A DNA stretch of 64,000 nucleotides from Pseudomonadota bacterium (GCA_023423995.1 JAFAEL010000225.1:1-64000); one strand, 5' to 3'; positions 45,139 through 54,141 are shown, numbered from the stretch's first letter. The notes: generated from the sequence alone by a model not told the origin. Translations and numbers: made by a program.

Positions 45139-46195
45139 CGCCACGGCGTCCGGCCGCGCCCTTGTCGGGGCCGTTCAGCACAAGCAAGGCCCGCCGGGCA
45201 GCCGAGCGGGAAATCGCATCGAAGGGTGGGTCGAGGGGACCTTCCTTGGGGGCGGGAAGCAGCGGGTGGCGCATGCCGAGCAGCGCCCGCACGGTGCGCC
45301 ACGACCAGTTGTTCGCCTTGCCGATCACCACCACCCGCGCATCGTCGCGCTCTCGGAAAGCCCCTTCGACCAGGGAGACGGGAAGCCCCGCGAGAAGCGC
45401 GACCGCAAAGATCGCCTCCGCGGCTGCGCCTTTCCGCGCCAGAGAGGCGACATCCGCCTCGGAGAGGGTGCGCTTCTCCGAGATCCGACCCAGGTGGTCC
45501 TGCGCAGCCGCGTAATCGAACCCGAAAGGCGGGACGGGAGCAGGGCGTTCCGGCGGACCGCCGAGCTGAAGCTCGAAGCGGGCCCTGGCGCCCTCCTTCG
45601 CGAGCGCCACGAGGCGGCGGACCTCGTCGTTACTCAGGTCGCTGCGGGCGCCGAGGAGATCCTGAAGGGCGTCGTCTCCGCGCGATCGCTCCAGGAGCTC
45701 CTCCTTGCCGAGCGGCGAGAAGCGGGCGCCGGCATTCGCCGCAATCGCCCGCCGTACGCCGCCGTCCCCCTGCGTGACCAGAACGTCCGTGACGAGTTCC
45801 GACACCATCGGGCGCTCGCAGATCGCCGCCATGTGCTCCGGCCCGCGCAGCACCGCCGCTTCGATGAGATCCTGGTCGGTGAGCTGCCTCGAGCGCGCGA
45901 GCATCGGGCGCGCGACCACGATCTGCGCGTCCAAGGCCAGCGCACGGGTGACATTCGGCGGGGATCTGGCGAGGCCGGCGAGGCGGTCGGCGAGGCTGGC
46001 CTTGGCGGCCGTCGGAACGGCGGCCGTGAAGCGGCCGAGCACGTCATCGAAAAGCTCGATCTGCTCGCCGTCGAAGCGCTCGGCGTCTCTGACGTACAGG
46101 TCCGCGATCTTCGCGAGCGTGCGTTCGCACGCGGGCGCCGAGCGCTGCGCGATCGTGCCTTCGAGATCTCTGATGAAGTGCGAAAGACCTGTCAC
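45119..46195 (-). CDS. DUF2336 domain protein
   Basis: A 358-residue soluble protein made mainly of helices, with HEAT-like repeats through the first 170 residues (LADRLAGLARSPPNVTRAL and LLERSRGDDALQDLLGARSD), as in DUF2336 proteins of alphaproteobacteria. The role of the family is unknown. It converges on trmB with a 20-base overlap of coding regions, so the two 3' ends could form antisense transcripts. It is divergent from the ybjN-like gene, with a 192-base shared region. Confidence 0.78.
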   Translation of the reverse strand: MTGLSHFIRDLEGTIAQRSAPACERTLAKIADLYVRDAERFDGEQIELFDDVLGRFTAAVPTAAKASLADRLAGLARSPPNVTRALALDAQIVVARPMLARSRQLTDQDLIEAAVLRGPEHMAAICERPMVSELVTDVLVTQGDGGVRRAIAANAGARFSPLGKEELLERSRGDDALQDLLGARSDLSNDEVRRLVALAKEGARARFELQLGGPPERPAPVPPFGFDYAAAQDHLGRISEKRTLSEADVASLARKGAAAEAIFAVALLAGLPVSLVEGAFRERDDARVVVIGKANNWSWRTVRALLGMRHPLLPAPKEGPLDPPFDAISRSAARRALLVLNGPDKGAAGRRGVRADET

Positions 46196-46274
46196 GTCCG
46201 GCAGGGTAGAGCGGACTTCCTCACCATCGCGTTAGCCGTGTTCCAAGCGGTCTGTGGACGGCGGGCGCCTCGCT

Positions 46275-46304
46275 TTGAACCCTAAGACTCGCCCGGGATA
46301 TAGT
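46275..46304 (+). promoter_or_regulatory. Predicted sigma-70-type promoter of the ybjN-like gene
   Basis: TTGAAC (46275-46280), 18-base spacer, TATAGT (46299-46304). It lies in the otherwise GC-rich region before the ybjN-like/proC pair and would start transcription near 46311. Confidence 0.55.
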
Positions 46305-46387
46305 GACCGCAGGGTGATTCGCATCGAACCTCGGGGGCGCCTGCCCGCGGCGCTCGGCCTGTTTCAGACACCCGGAACTCGGACGAT

Positions 46388-46888
46388 ATGCCCAATTTGA
46401 TCTACGATCCTGCCCGGTCCGAACATCCACTGGACGTCGTCGAGCGCCTCGCCTCGATGAAGGAGTGGAGCTTCGATCGCGCCGAGATGGACGAGATGTC
46501 GGTCTCGGTATCCGGGCGGTGGGCCGAGTACCACGTCGCCTACACCTGGATCGAGAACGTCGAGGCGCTTCATGTCGCCTGCGCGTTCGATCTCAAGGTT
46601 CCTGACCGTCGGCGAAGCGAGATCCTGCAGCTGATCTCCTTCGCCAACGAGCAGCTCTGGGTCGGGCATTTCGATCTCTGGACGTCGGAGAACGTCGTCA
46701 TGTTCCGGCATGCCCTGCTGCTGTCGGGCGGGGCGGAACCTACGCACGGTCAGTGCGAGATCCTGCTGAAGGCCGCCGTGGACGCGTGCGAGCGCTATTA
46801 TCAAGCCTTCCAGTTCGTGCTCTGGGCCGGCAAGAGCGCGAAGGAAGCGATCGAGGGCGTGCTCTTCGTGACCGAAGGCGAGGCCTGA
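46388..46888 (+). CDS. YbjN domain protein
   Basis: A 166-residue soluble acidic protein with the YbjN fold pattern (WSFDRAEMDEMSVSVSGRWA, later AEYHVAYTWIENVEALHVAC). YbjN-type proteins resemble type III secretion chaperones in fold and have been linked to stress and motility in enteric bacteria; their biochemistry is unsettled. It precedes proC by 47 bases on the same strand, an arrangement I recall from other Hyphomicrobiales. Confidence 0.82.
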   Translation: MPNLIYDPARSEHPLDVVERLASMKEWSFDRAEMDEMSVSVSGRWAEYHVAYTWIENVEALHVACAFDLKVPDRRRSEILQLISFANEQLWVGHFDLWTSENVVMFRHALLLSGGAEPTHGQCEILLKAAVDACERYYQAFQFVLWAGKSAKEAIEGVLFVTEGEA

Positions 46889-46935
46889 GCGGATCGTGGC
46901 TTGATCCGGCTGGCGCTTGGTGCCAACCGGAGAGG

Positions 46936-47775
46936 ATGAGCAACGGGACCGACAACCAATCCGAGCTCCCTAAATCCCTGCTGCTCGTGGGCGCAGGCAA
47001 AATGGGGGGCGCCATGCTCGAAGGATGGCTCGCCAAGGGCCTCGATCCGGCGCGCCTGACCGTCCTCGACCTCCATCCCTCTCCGTCGCTTCTCGACTTC
47101 GCGGGAACGACCGGGCTCCGCCTCAATCCCGACCCCGCCCGCATCAGCGAGCCCGAGGTGCTGGTCCTCGGCATCAAGCCGCAGGCACTCACCGAGGCGG
47201 CGCCCGGCATCTCGCGCTTCGCCGGCCCCGCGACGCTCGTCATCTCGATACTGGCCGGCAAGACCGTTGCCGACCTCACCCGAGCCCTGCCGAATGCCGC
47301 CGCTATCGTGCGGGCGATGCCGAATCTGCCCGCGTCGATCGGGCGCGGAGCGACGGGCGCCTTTGCGAGCTCTTCCGCCACCGATCGCCAGCGCAGCCTC
47401 ACCCAGGCCCTGCTGTCCGCGGTCGGCGTGGTCGAATGGATCGACCGCGAGGAGTGCATCGACGCCGTAACGGCCGTGTCGGGCTCCGGGCCGGCCTATG
47501 TCTTCCACCTTGCGGAGTGCCTGGCCGAGGCGGGCCGCGAGGCGGGCCTCGAGGCCGGCGTCGCAGAGCGCCTGGCGCGCGAGACGATCATCGGCGCGGC
47601 CGAACTCCTGTCCGGGTCGGGCTTGGATCCCGCGGTCCTGCGGCAGAACGTGACCTCGCCCGGAGGCACGACCGCCGCCGCGCTCGACGTCCTGATGGCT
47701 GCGGACGGAATGGGATTCCTCATGCGGCGCGCCGTTCAGGCTGCGAAGCGGCGCGCGGGCGAACTCTCGGGCTGA
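46936..47775 (+). CDS. proC: Pyrroline-5-carboxylate reductase
   Basis: A 279-residue NADPH-dependent enzyme with the Rossmann loop LLVGAGKMGGAMLEGWL and the catalytic signature VSGSGPAYVF, with TSPGGTTAAALDVL near the end. It performs the last step of proline synthesis. The ATG at 46936 has an AGAGG ribosome site; longer in-frame extensions are not family-like. It is probably cotranscribed with the ybjN-like gene. Confidence 0.92.
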   Translation: MSNGTDNQSELPKSLLLVGAGKMGGAMLEGWLAKGLDPARLTVLDLHPSPSLLDFAGTTGLRLNPDPARISEPEVLVLGIKPQALTEAAPGISRFAGPATLVISILAGKTVADLTRALPNAAAIVRAMPNLPASIGRGATGAFASSSATDRQRSLTQALLSAVGVVEWIDREECIDAVTAVSGSGPAYVFHLAECLAEAGREAGLEAGVAERLARETIIGAAELLSGSGLDPAVLRQNVTSPGGTTAAALDVLMAADGMGFLMRRAVQAAKRRAGELSG

Positions 47776-47841
47776 GCACCCCTTAAGCGGAGGCGGTCCG
47801 GGCACTACAATAGGCAGCAATCGCAAGGGAGCATGTTGAAG

Positions 47842-48645
47842 ATGTCCGACACGATGCAGCCAGGCGCCTCCGGCTCCGCCTTCGCGACGGCTGCCGCGGC
47901 CGCGAGCAGCGCCAAGGAGCAGGCATCCCAGGCACCGGTGCCAGGCGGCAACAAGCGCGAGCAGGTCGTCGAGGCGCTGATGCGGCTCGCCGCAGAACAG
48001 CCCTGGGACGACATCGAACTGGCCGATGTCGCGCGCGAGGCCGGACTGACCCTTTCCGAGATGCGCGACCTCTTCCCTTCGAAGGGCGCAATCCTCGAGG
48101 GGTTCACGCGGATGATCGACAAGAAGGTCATCGACGGCACCACGCAGGATCTCGCCGGAGAGCCCGCGCGCGAACGTGTCTTCGACGTGTTCATGCGGCG
48201 GCTCGACGCCATGGCGCCCCACAAGCGCGCGCTGCGCCGGATCGGCTACGCGATGCGTTCGGACCCGCTCTCGATGGCGGCGCTCAACCGCTCCGCCCTG
48301 AACTCCATGCGCTACATGCTGGCGGCAGCCGGAGTTCCGACCGAGGGCTCGCTCGGCTTCGTGAAGCTCCAGGGCAGCGTGATCGCGCTCGCGAACGTGA
48401 TGGAGACCTGGTTCGACGACGACGATCCGACCCAGGCGAAGACCATGGCGCGGCTCGACCGTGAGCTGACGCGCGGGGAGCGCATCCTGGAACGCGCCGA
48501 CGATGTCCGGAGGCTCACCGCGCCTCTGCGGGCCATAGGGCACGCGTTGTTCGACGGCGGCCGCCGAGTGCGCCGGCGGGGGGATCGATCGGCAGACCGC
48601 GAGGAGGGCGAGGGCGAATCGCGCGATCCGGCCGCTGCGATCTGA
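47842..48645 (+). CDS. TetR family regulator with long tails
   Basis: A regulator of about 267 residues. A 35-residue Ala/Ser-rich N-terminal tail precedes the helix-turn-helix (REQVVEALMRLAAEQPWDDI, then ELADVAREAGLTLSEMRDLF). A C-terminal domain and a highly charged tail (RRVRRRGDRSADREEGEGES) follow. The tails are longer than in most TetR proteins. The ATG at 47842 has better spacing from AGGGAG than the ATG at 47833. It directly precedes csaA-like and may share its transcript. Ligand unknown. Confidence 0.72.
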   Translation: MSDTMQPGASGSAFATAAAAASSAKEQASQAPVPGGNKREQVVEALMRLAAEQPWDDIELADVAREAGLTLSEMRDLFPSKGAILEGFTRMIDKKVIDGTTQDLAGEPARERVFDVFMRRLDAMAPHKRALRRIGYAMRSDPLSMAALNRSALNSMRYMLAAAGVPTEGSLGFVKLQGSVIALANVMETWFDDDDPTQAKTMARLDRELTRGERILERADDVRRLTAPLRAIGHALFDGGRRVRRRGDRSADREEGEGESRDPAAAI

Positions 48646-48657
48646 ATGCGCGAAAGC

Positions 48658-49014
48658 ATGAGCGAGAACCTGCGCCCGGGCCAGATCGCGTTCGGGGACT
48701 TCCTGAAGGTCGACATCCGTGTCGGCCGGATCATCCGGGCCGAGCCCTTTCCGGAGGCGCGGAAGCCCGCAATCAGGCTCCTCATCGATCTCGGGCCGGA
48801 ATTCGGCGAGCGGAAATCCTCGGCCCAGATCACGCGCCACTACCAGCCGGAGGAGCTGGTCGGCCGGCAGGTGCTCTGCGTGGTCAACTTCCCGCCCCGG
48901 CAGATTGGCCCGATGCTCTCGGAGGTGCTGACGCTGGGTGTGCCGGACGAGGACGGCGAGGTGGTCCTGATCACACCCGACCAGAACGTGCCGGTCGGCG
49001 GCCGCCTCTTCTGA
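48658..49014 (+). CDS. csaA: CsaA-like tRNA-binding protein
   Basis: A 118-residue OB-fold protein with [20 protein letters not shown] and [20 protein letters not shown], the pattern of CsaA, a dimeric tRNA-binding and chaperone-like protein. It is homologous to the C-terminal tRNA-binding domain of methionyl-tRNA synthetase. An ATG at 48646, directly after the TetR stop, is an alternative start and would fit reinitiation. It is convergent with the sensor-kinase gene, three bases apart. Confidence 0.85.
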   Translation: MSENLRPGQIAFGDFLKVDIRVGRIIRAEPFPEARKPAIRLLIDLGPEFGERKSSAQITRHYQPEELVGRQVLCVVNFPPRQIGPMLSEVLTLGVPDEDGEVVLITPDQNVPVGGRLF

Positions 49015-49017
49015 GGC

Positions 49018-50394
49018 TCAGGCCGGGATTCGCACCGAGGCGCGCAGACCACCGAGCGGGCTATCGCTCAGCGTGACGTCGCCCCCATGAGAGCGGGCGA
49101 TGTCGCGCGCGATCGCGAGGCCGAGCCCCGACCCGCTCTCGTCCTGGTTGCGCGCCTCGTCGAGGCGAACGAAGGGCTTGAAGACCTCCTCGCGAGCCTC
49201 GGGCGGAATGCCAGGGCCATCGTCGTCGACGTGGACGGTGAGCCAGCGCCCTTCGTGATGCGCCGTGATGGCGATGTGCTCCCCATGGCGGGCAGCATTC
49301 GACAGGAGGTTGAACAGGAGGCGCTTGAACGCGTCGACCCGCAGCGTCACGTGGGGGTCGCCGACGATCTCCAGGCTCGTTTCCTGTCCCGAACGCTCCG
49401 CATCGCTTCGCAACTCGGACAGGAGCTGCGTCAGATCCACCGTCGCCGCCTGCTCGCCGAAATCGCCCCGGGCGAAGGCAAGATATCCCTCGAGCATCCG
49501 GCCCATCTCGTCGATGTCCCGGCGAAGGTCCTCCACCTCCGGCGTCTGGTCGAGGAGCGCGAGCGATAGGCGAAACCGCGTCAGGATGGTCCGCAGATCG
49601 TGGCTGACGCCATTCAGCATGGTCGTCCGCTGGTCCATGGCCCTCTCGATGCGGCGCTTCATCTCCAGGAAGGCGTGCCCCGCCTGGCGCACCTCGCGCG
49701 CGCCGCGTGGCCTGAACTCGATCTCGCGCCCGCGCCCGAAATCCTCCGCCGCGATCGCGAGCTTCTGGATGGGTCGGATCTGATTCCGCAGGAACAGGAT
49801 CGCGACCGCGAGCAGGATCAGGGAGGTCCCGACCATCCAGACGAGGAAGATGTGCGAGTTCGACGCGTAGGCCTGGCTCCGCCGCGCGAAGACGCGCAGG
49901 ACCGTTCCCTCCTTCAGGAGGATGCGGATCTCGATGAACGAGGATCGGCCGACGGTGTCGATCCAGAACGGTCGCCCGATCTGGCGCCTGATCTCGTCCG
50001 AAAGGGCCTCGTCCAGGAGCGAGAAGAATGGCGGGGGCAACGGCGAGGGGAGGTTCACGCCCTCCAGGATCTCGACGTTGAGGTTCAGCCGCTCCGCCGC
50101 GATGCGCGACAGCTGATCGGCCGTGATCGCCCGGGGAAAGTTCTCGTGAACATCGATCAGGGCCGCGATGTCGGCCGTCACGGCAGCCGAGAGGCGCTGC
50201 GTCACGAGCTGCCAGTGCCGCTCCATGAACACGTAGGCGACGACCGATTGGAGCAGCACGAACGGCGTGATGATGATGATCAGGGACCGGGCATAGAGCC
50301 CCTTCGGCAGTTGCCGCGCGAAATAGCGCACGACCCGCCGGACGAATTCCCGCAGGGCGGCACGAGGCTGCTCGAGCAGGGCCGACGCGCTCAT
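49018..50394 (-). CDS. EnvZ-like sensor histidine kinase
   Basis: A 458-residue membrane kinase. Membrane helix 1 is near 37-57, followed by a periplasmic sensor of about 120 residues, helix 2 near 183-203, then HAMP. The phosphoacceptor is His265 in NGVSHDLRT, and the ATPase domain has N box LLSNAARHG, G1 DDDGPGIP and G2 GSGLGLAI. All catalytic residues are present. It follows the response regulator gene by two bases and should phosphorylate it. The layout resembles EnvZ-OmpR. The signal is unknown. Confidence 0.88.
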   Translation of the reverse strand: MSASALLEQPRAALREFVRRVVRYFARQLPKGLYARSLIIIITPFVLLQSVVAYVFMERHWQLVTQRLSAAVTADIAALIDVHENFPRAITADQLSRIAAERLNLNVEILEGVNLPSPLPPPFFSLLDEALSDEIRRQIGRPFWIDTVGRSSFIEIRILLKEGTVLRVFARRSQAYASNSHIFLVWMVGTSLILLAVAILFLRNQIRPIQKLAIAAEDFGRGREIEFRPRGAREVRQAGHAFLEMKRRIERAMDQRTTMLNGVSHDLRTILTRFRLSLALLDQTPEVEDLRRDIDEMGRMLEGYLAFARGDFGEQAATVDLTQLLSELRSDAERSGQETSLEIVGDPHVTLRVDAFKRLLFNLLSNAARHGEHIAITAHHEGRWLTVHVDDDGPGIPPEAREEVFKPFVRLDEARNQDESGSGLGLAIARDIARSHGGDVTLSDSPLGGLRASVRIPA

Positions 50395-50396
50395 GA

Positions 50397-51113
50397 TCAG
50401 TCCGTCACCAGCCGGTAGCCGATGCCGCGCACGGTCTGCAGGTAGACCGGGTTGGCCGGATCGAGCTCGATCTTGCGGCGCAGCCGATTGATCTGGACGT
50501 CGACCGCCCGGTCGTTCGCCCCGTTGCCGTTCGTCCCGGAGAGCTCCTCGCGCGCCACCTCGCCTCCGAACCGATGCCCGAGGATGCTGAGGATCTCCCG
50601 CTCCCGTTCCGTGATCCGGATCGGCTCGCCGTGCCGTCGCAACTCGCCCCGGTCGAGTCGGAAGGTGAAGGGCCCGAAGCGAACGAGGTCGGGACCGGCC
50701 GAGCTTGGTTCGGCAGTCGGGCCCGCGCGCCGCAGCATGTTGGCGATCCGAAGAAGAAGCTCGCGCGGCTCGAAGGGCTTCGCGAGGTAATCGTCGGCTC
50801 CGATCTCCAAGCCCTCGATGCGGTCATTCGCGTCGGAGCGCGCCGTCAGCATCAGCGTCGGGATGGGCGAGTCTGCGCGAACCCGGCGCAGGAACTCGAA
50901 CCCTGTCTCGCCCGGCATCATGACGTCGAGCACCATCGCGTCGAACACGACGCTGCCGGACTTCGCCCGTGCCTCCGCCGCGCTCGCCGCGGTGGTGACG
51001 CGGTAGCCGTTCTCGCCGAGGAAGCGCGAGAGGAGATCCCGAAGTCGCCGGTCGTCGTCGACGACGAGGATATGCGGTGCGTGGTCCGGCGGTTCGCTGC
51101 GCGGGGCGCTCAT
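50397..51113 (-). CDS. OmpR/PetR-type response regulator
   Basis: A 238-residue regulator: receiver domain with phosphoacceptor Asp63 in VLDVMMPGE and Lys112 in YLAKPFEP, and a C-terminal winged helix (about 140-238; ending NPVYLQTVRGIGYRLV). Its start overlaps the stop of a MarR gene (ATGA). The MarR-OmpR order matches petP-petR of Rhodobacter capsulatus, where petR is essential. The following kinase gene is the likely partner. Confidence 0.88.
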   Translation of the reverse strand: MSAPRSEPPDHAPHILVVDDDRRLRDLLSRFLGENGYRVTTAASAAEARAKSGSVVFDAMVLDVMMPGETGFEFLRRVRADSPIPTLMLTARSDANDRIEGLEIGADDYLAKPFEPRELLLRIANMLRRAGPTAEPSSAGPDLVRFGPFTFRLDRGELRRHGEPIRITEREREILSILGHRFGGEVAREELSGTNGNGANDRAVDVQINRLRRKIELDPANPVYLQTVRGIGYRLVTD

Positions 51114-51655
51114 GCCCCAAGCTTAGCGCCCGAGAGCTGCTTTCGCACCTTTGCCCGCTCGGCCGGGTCCAGCATGCCGATCAGGAAACGGGAGACCACC
51201 GCCTCGGCCTCCTCGCCTTCGAGCGCGCGGGCGATCCGCTTTGTCTGGAGTCGCGCCATCCGAAGCGCCAGTTCCCGACCCTCCTCCGTCGCCCACAGCA
51301 GGCGCTGCCGGCGGTCGGTCTGCCCCGCCCGCTGGACGATGTAACCCTTCTCGATGAGCTCCTTGAGCACGCGATTGAGGCTCTGTTTCGTGATCTTCAG
51401 GATGTCCAGCAGTTCCGCGATCGTCATGCCGGGCCGTCGCGTGACGAAATGGAGAACGCGGTGATGCGCCCGCCCGAACCCGTATTCGGCGAGAATGCGA
51501 TCCGGATCGCTGACGAAGTCGCGATAGGCGAAGAAGAATAGCTCGATGAGTGCGTAGGCCGGGTCGACCTCCGCCTTCTCCGCCTTGGCGACAGCGCCGC
51601 TCGAGACAGTGGCCTCGGCCAAATCTAACCCTCGATACGTCAGCTTCGTTGACAT
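51110..51655 (-). CDS. MarR family regulator, PetP-like
   Basis: A 181-residue MarR protein with a winged helix around LHFVTRRPGMTIAELLDIL and the wing VQRAGQTDRRQRLLW. The C-terminus (FLIGMLDPAERAKVRKQLSG) is typical of alphaproteobacterial PetP. It heads the PetP-like/PetR-like/kinase transcript and is divergent from ilvE, with 75 bases between. Its effectors and targets are unknown. Confidence 0.85.
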   Translation of the reverse strand: MSTKLTYRGLDLAEATVSSGAVAKAEKAEVDPAYALIELFFFAYRDFVSDPDRILAEYGFGRAHHRVLHFVTRRPGMTIAELLDILKITKQSLNRVLKELIEKGYIVQRAGQTDRRQRLLWATEEGRELALRMARLQTKRIARALEGEEAEAVVSRFLIGMLDPAERAKVRKQLSGAKLGA

Positions 51656-51730
51656 ATCCCAGGGGCAGGATTAGCCGTCAACTCACCGAAATAAGAACGC
51701 GGGACAGCGGATATTTCGGAGGAGACAAGG

Positions 51731-52615
51731 ATGAGTTTGCCCTTCGATCAGCGCGATGGATGGATCTGGTTCAACGGCCAGCTCCTGCCCTGGAAGGACG
51801 CGAAGCTCCACGTATTGTCACACGGCCTCCACTACGCATCCTCGGTATTCGAGGGCGAGCGCGCCTATGGCGGCGTGATCTTCAAGTCGCGCGAGCATTC
51901 AGAGCGTTTCCGCCGTTCGGCGCAGATCCTCGACTTCGAAATCCCCTACAGCGTCGAGGAGCTCGATGCCGCCAAGGCGCTCGTGGTCGAGAAGAACGGC
52001 AACCCCGACGTCTATGTCCGTCCCTTGGCTTGGCGCGGGTCGGAGATGATGGCCGTTGCCGCGCAGAACGCCACCGTCAACGTCGCGATCGCCGTCTGGC
52101 CCTGGCCCAGCATGTTCGACATCAACGAGAAGATGAAGGGCATCCGCCTCGACATCGCCGAGTATCGTCGCCCCGATCCGCAGACCGCGCCGTCCTCCTC
52201 CAAGGCGGCCGGGCTCTACATGATCTGCACGATCTCCAAGCATGCCGCCGAGCGGAAGGGCTATGCCGACGCCATGATGCTCGACTGGCAGGGCCGCGTG
52301 GCCGAATGCACCGGCGCGAACATCTTCTTCACGCGGGATGGCGCCCTGCATACGCCGATCGCGGATTGCTTCCTCGACGGCATCACGCGGCGCACGGTGA
52401 TCGACCTTGCGAAGCGCCGAGGCCTTGAAGTGATCGAGCGCCGGATCATGCCGGAGGAGTTGTCCAGCTTCAACGAGTGCTTCATCTGCGGCACCGGAGC
52501 CGAGGTAACGCCGGTTTCCGAGATCGGGCCCCACACCTTCCGGCCCGGCAACATCTCCCGCACCCTGGTCGAGGATTACGCGGCCGAAGTGCAGCCGAAG
52601 CTGGCGGCAGCCTGA
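51731..52615 (+). CDS. ilvE: Branched-chain amino acid aminotransferase
   Basis: A 294-residue fold-type IV PLP enzyme. The lysine that binds PLP is in SSSKAAGLYM, the N-terminal block HVLSHGLHYASSVFEGERAY is standard, and VAECTGANIFF and DGITRRTVIDLA bind cofactor phosphate. It interconverts Leu, Ile and Val with their keto acids. A GGAGGAGACAAGG ribosome site lies before the ATG at 51731. It is divergent from the MarR gene and ends at a strong hairpin. Confidence 0.92.
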   Translation: MSLPFDQRDGWIWFNGQLLPWKDAKLHVLSHGLHYASSVFEGERAYGGVIFKSREHSERFRRSAQILDFEIPYSVEELDAAKALVVEKNGNPDVYVRPLAWRGSEMMAVAAQNATVNVAIAVWPWPSMFDINEKMKGIRLDIAEYRRPDPQTAPSSSKAAGLYMICTISKHAAERKGYADAMMLDWQGRVAECTGANIFFTRDGALHTPIADCFLDGITRRTVIDLAKRRGLEVIERRIMPEELSSFNECFICGTGAEVTPVSEIGPHTFRPGNISRTLVEDYAAEVQPKLAAA

Positions 52616-52619
52616 AGCC

Positions 52620-52648
52620 GATCCCGCCCGGCCATCCCGGGCGGGATC
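52620..52648 (+). terminator. Strong hairpin after ilvE, no T-run
   Basis: A 12-bp perfect stem (GATCCCGCCCGG / 5-nt loop / CCGGGCGGGATC), five bases past the ilvE stop. It lacks a U tract, so it may end transcription weakly or protect the 3' end. Confidence 0.55.
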
Positions 52649-52660
52649 ATACCCTGGAGG

Positions 52661-52686
52661 GGAACGGATCACCTTCGCGCGGCGTT
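52661..52686 (+). promoter_or_regulatory. EcfG-type general stress promoter
   Basis: GGAAC (52661-52665), 17-base spacer, CGTT (52683-52686), an exact match to the alphaproteobacterial EcfG consensus (GGAAC-N16/17-CGTT). Transcription should start near 52693, just ahead of the DUF3072 gene. Confidence 0.72.
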
Positions 52687-52703
52687 CATGGCGAGAACAA
52701 TCC

Positions 52704-52988
52704 ATGAACGAGCGACACATGAGCGATACTGCCCGTAAGACGGCCCGGCACCCGGATCCGGCGGAAATCCGCAATCCGAAAATCGACCCGGCTGAGGCCG
52801 GGGATTCGAACCGAATCAAGGATCCGGACGACTGGGTCACGGGCCACGAGCCGATGACCGGCGCCCAGGCGTCCTACCTGAAGACCCTCTCCGAACAGGC
52901 TCACGATACCGAGGCGTACGAGCCGGATTTGGACAAGGCGGAGGCCTCGAAGCGCATCGATCAGCTCCGGGTCGAAACCGGCCGCTGA
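52704..52988 (+). CDS. DUF3072 protein, likely general stress gene
   Basis: A 94-residue hydrophilic acidic protein with the DUF3072 core: KDPDDWVTGHEPMTGAQASY, then LKTLSEQAHDTEAYEPDLDK and AEASKRIDQLR. The fold and function are unknown. The EcfG-type promoter at 52661-52686 lies so close that the ATG at 52704 has a leader of about ten bases; the ATG at 52719 would have about 25 and may be the true start. The promoter and composition suggest a role in stress survival; this is inference. Confidence 0.8.
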   Translation: MNERHMSDTARKTARHPDPAEIRNPKIDPAEAGDSNRIKDPDDWVTGHEPMTGAQASYLKTLSEQAHDTEAYEPDLDKAEASKRIDQLRVETGR

Positions 52989-53100
52989 GGCATTTCGTTC
53001 AGCAATCTTTCCCGCAAGCTATGCAGCGCGCTTGAGTCAGCCTTGAACTCACACCATATCTGTCATGTGCGGCCCAGTCCGGCACGAAAGAGATAGGGGA

Positions 53101-54057
53101 ATGACGGAACGCTTCAACTCACTCGCCCGCGTCGCTGCAATCGCGGCGCTTGCGGCAGCGCTGGCCGCTCCGGTCGCCGAGGCGAAGGTGGGCGGCGGCT
53201 CGAGCTTCGGCTCGCGCGGCTCGCGCACCTGGAGCGCTCCACCCTCGACCGCGACGGCGCCCCGCGCCGGGCAGCCCATGCAGCGGACGGAGACACCCAA
53301 TGTCGGCGCCCAGCAGCGGCCCGGGATGGGCGCCGCAGCCGCCAACCAGGGACGCCGCTTCGGTGGCCTTGGCACCGGCCTGATGGCGGGGCTGCTGGGA
53401 GCTGGCCTGTTCGGCATGCTGTTCGGCGGCGGTTTCTTCAGCGGCCTCGCCGGCCTCGCATCGATCTTCGGCCTCCTCATGCAGGTCGCGCTGATCGGCG
53501 GGCTCATCTGGCTGGCCATGCGCTTCTTCCGGCGGCGCAGCGAGCCTGCGATGGCCGGGGCGGGCGCAGCACCCTATGCCCGCTCGGCGCTTGGCGGCGC
53601 CATGCCAGGCGCAGCCTCCGGCGGTGGGAGCTCGCGCCCCGCAGCCGGCCCGGTGCAGATCGGCCAGAACGACTACCAGGCCTTCGAGCGGGCGCTGCAC
53701 GACATCCAGACGGCCTATGGCCGTGAGGATATGCAGGCGCTCAGCTACATGGCGACGCCAGAGATGGTCCGGTACTTCGGGTCCGATCTCGAGGCGAACC
53801 GCTCGCAGGGCGTGCGCAACGCGATCTCCGATCCGAAGCTGCTCCAGGGCGACCTTGCCGAGGCGTGGCGCGAAGGCTCGACCGAGTATGCCACCGTGGC
53901 GATGCGGTTCTCGCTGATCGACACGACGGTGGATCGGAACAGTGGGCGGATCGTCTCGGGAGACCCGCGGACACCGCAGGAATCGACCGAGCTTTGGACG
54001 TTCCAGCGCGAGAACGGCGGCAAGTGGCTGTTGTCGGCAATCCAGCAAACGGCCTGA
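53101..54057 (+). CDS. Tim44-like domain protein, membrane-linked
   Basis: A 318-residue protein with a signal-like N-terminus (LARVAAIAALAAALAAPVAE) and a Gly/Ser/Pro-rich linker. One hydrophobic region (about 95-145) is followed by a basic stop (RFFRRRSE). The C-terminal Tim44-like domain (about 195-318) ends TELWTFQRENGGKWLLSAIQ. Bacterial Tim44-domain proteins include TimA of Caulobacter and possible envelope-stress or translocation factors. An AGGGGA ribosome site precedes the ATG at 53101. A strong terminator follows, so it is monocistronic. Confidence 0.82.
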   Translation: MTERFNSLARVAAIAALAAALAAPVAEAKVGGGSSFGSRGSRTWSAPPSTATAPRAGQPMQRTETPNVGAQQRPGMGAAAANQGRRFGGLGTGLMAGLLGAGLFGMLFGGGFFSGLAGLASIFGLLMQVALIGGLIWLAMRFFRRRSEPAMAGAGAAPYARSALGGAMPGAASGGGSSRPAAGPVQIGQNDYQAFERALHDIQTAYGREDMQALSYMATPEMVRYFGSDLEANRSQGVRNAISDPKLLQGDLAEAWREGSTEYATVAMRFSLIDTTVDRNSGRIVSGDPRTPQESTELWTFQRENGGKWLLSAIQQTA

Positions 54058-54086
54058 CCGGCCGTTCGTCGGGCGACTGAACCAGG

Positions 54087-54114
54087 ACCGGCGCTTCGCG
54101 GCGCCGGTTTTTTT
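54087..54114 (+). terminator. Rho-independent terminator of the Tim44-like gene
   Basis: Stem ACCGGCGC / GCGCCGGT with a 6-nt loop, followed by seven T residues. A textbook intrinsic terminator 30 bases past the stop. Confidence 0.88.
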
Positions 54115-54141
54115 GCATCCGCGCCTAGACTGCAGGCAAAG

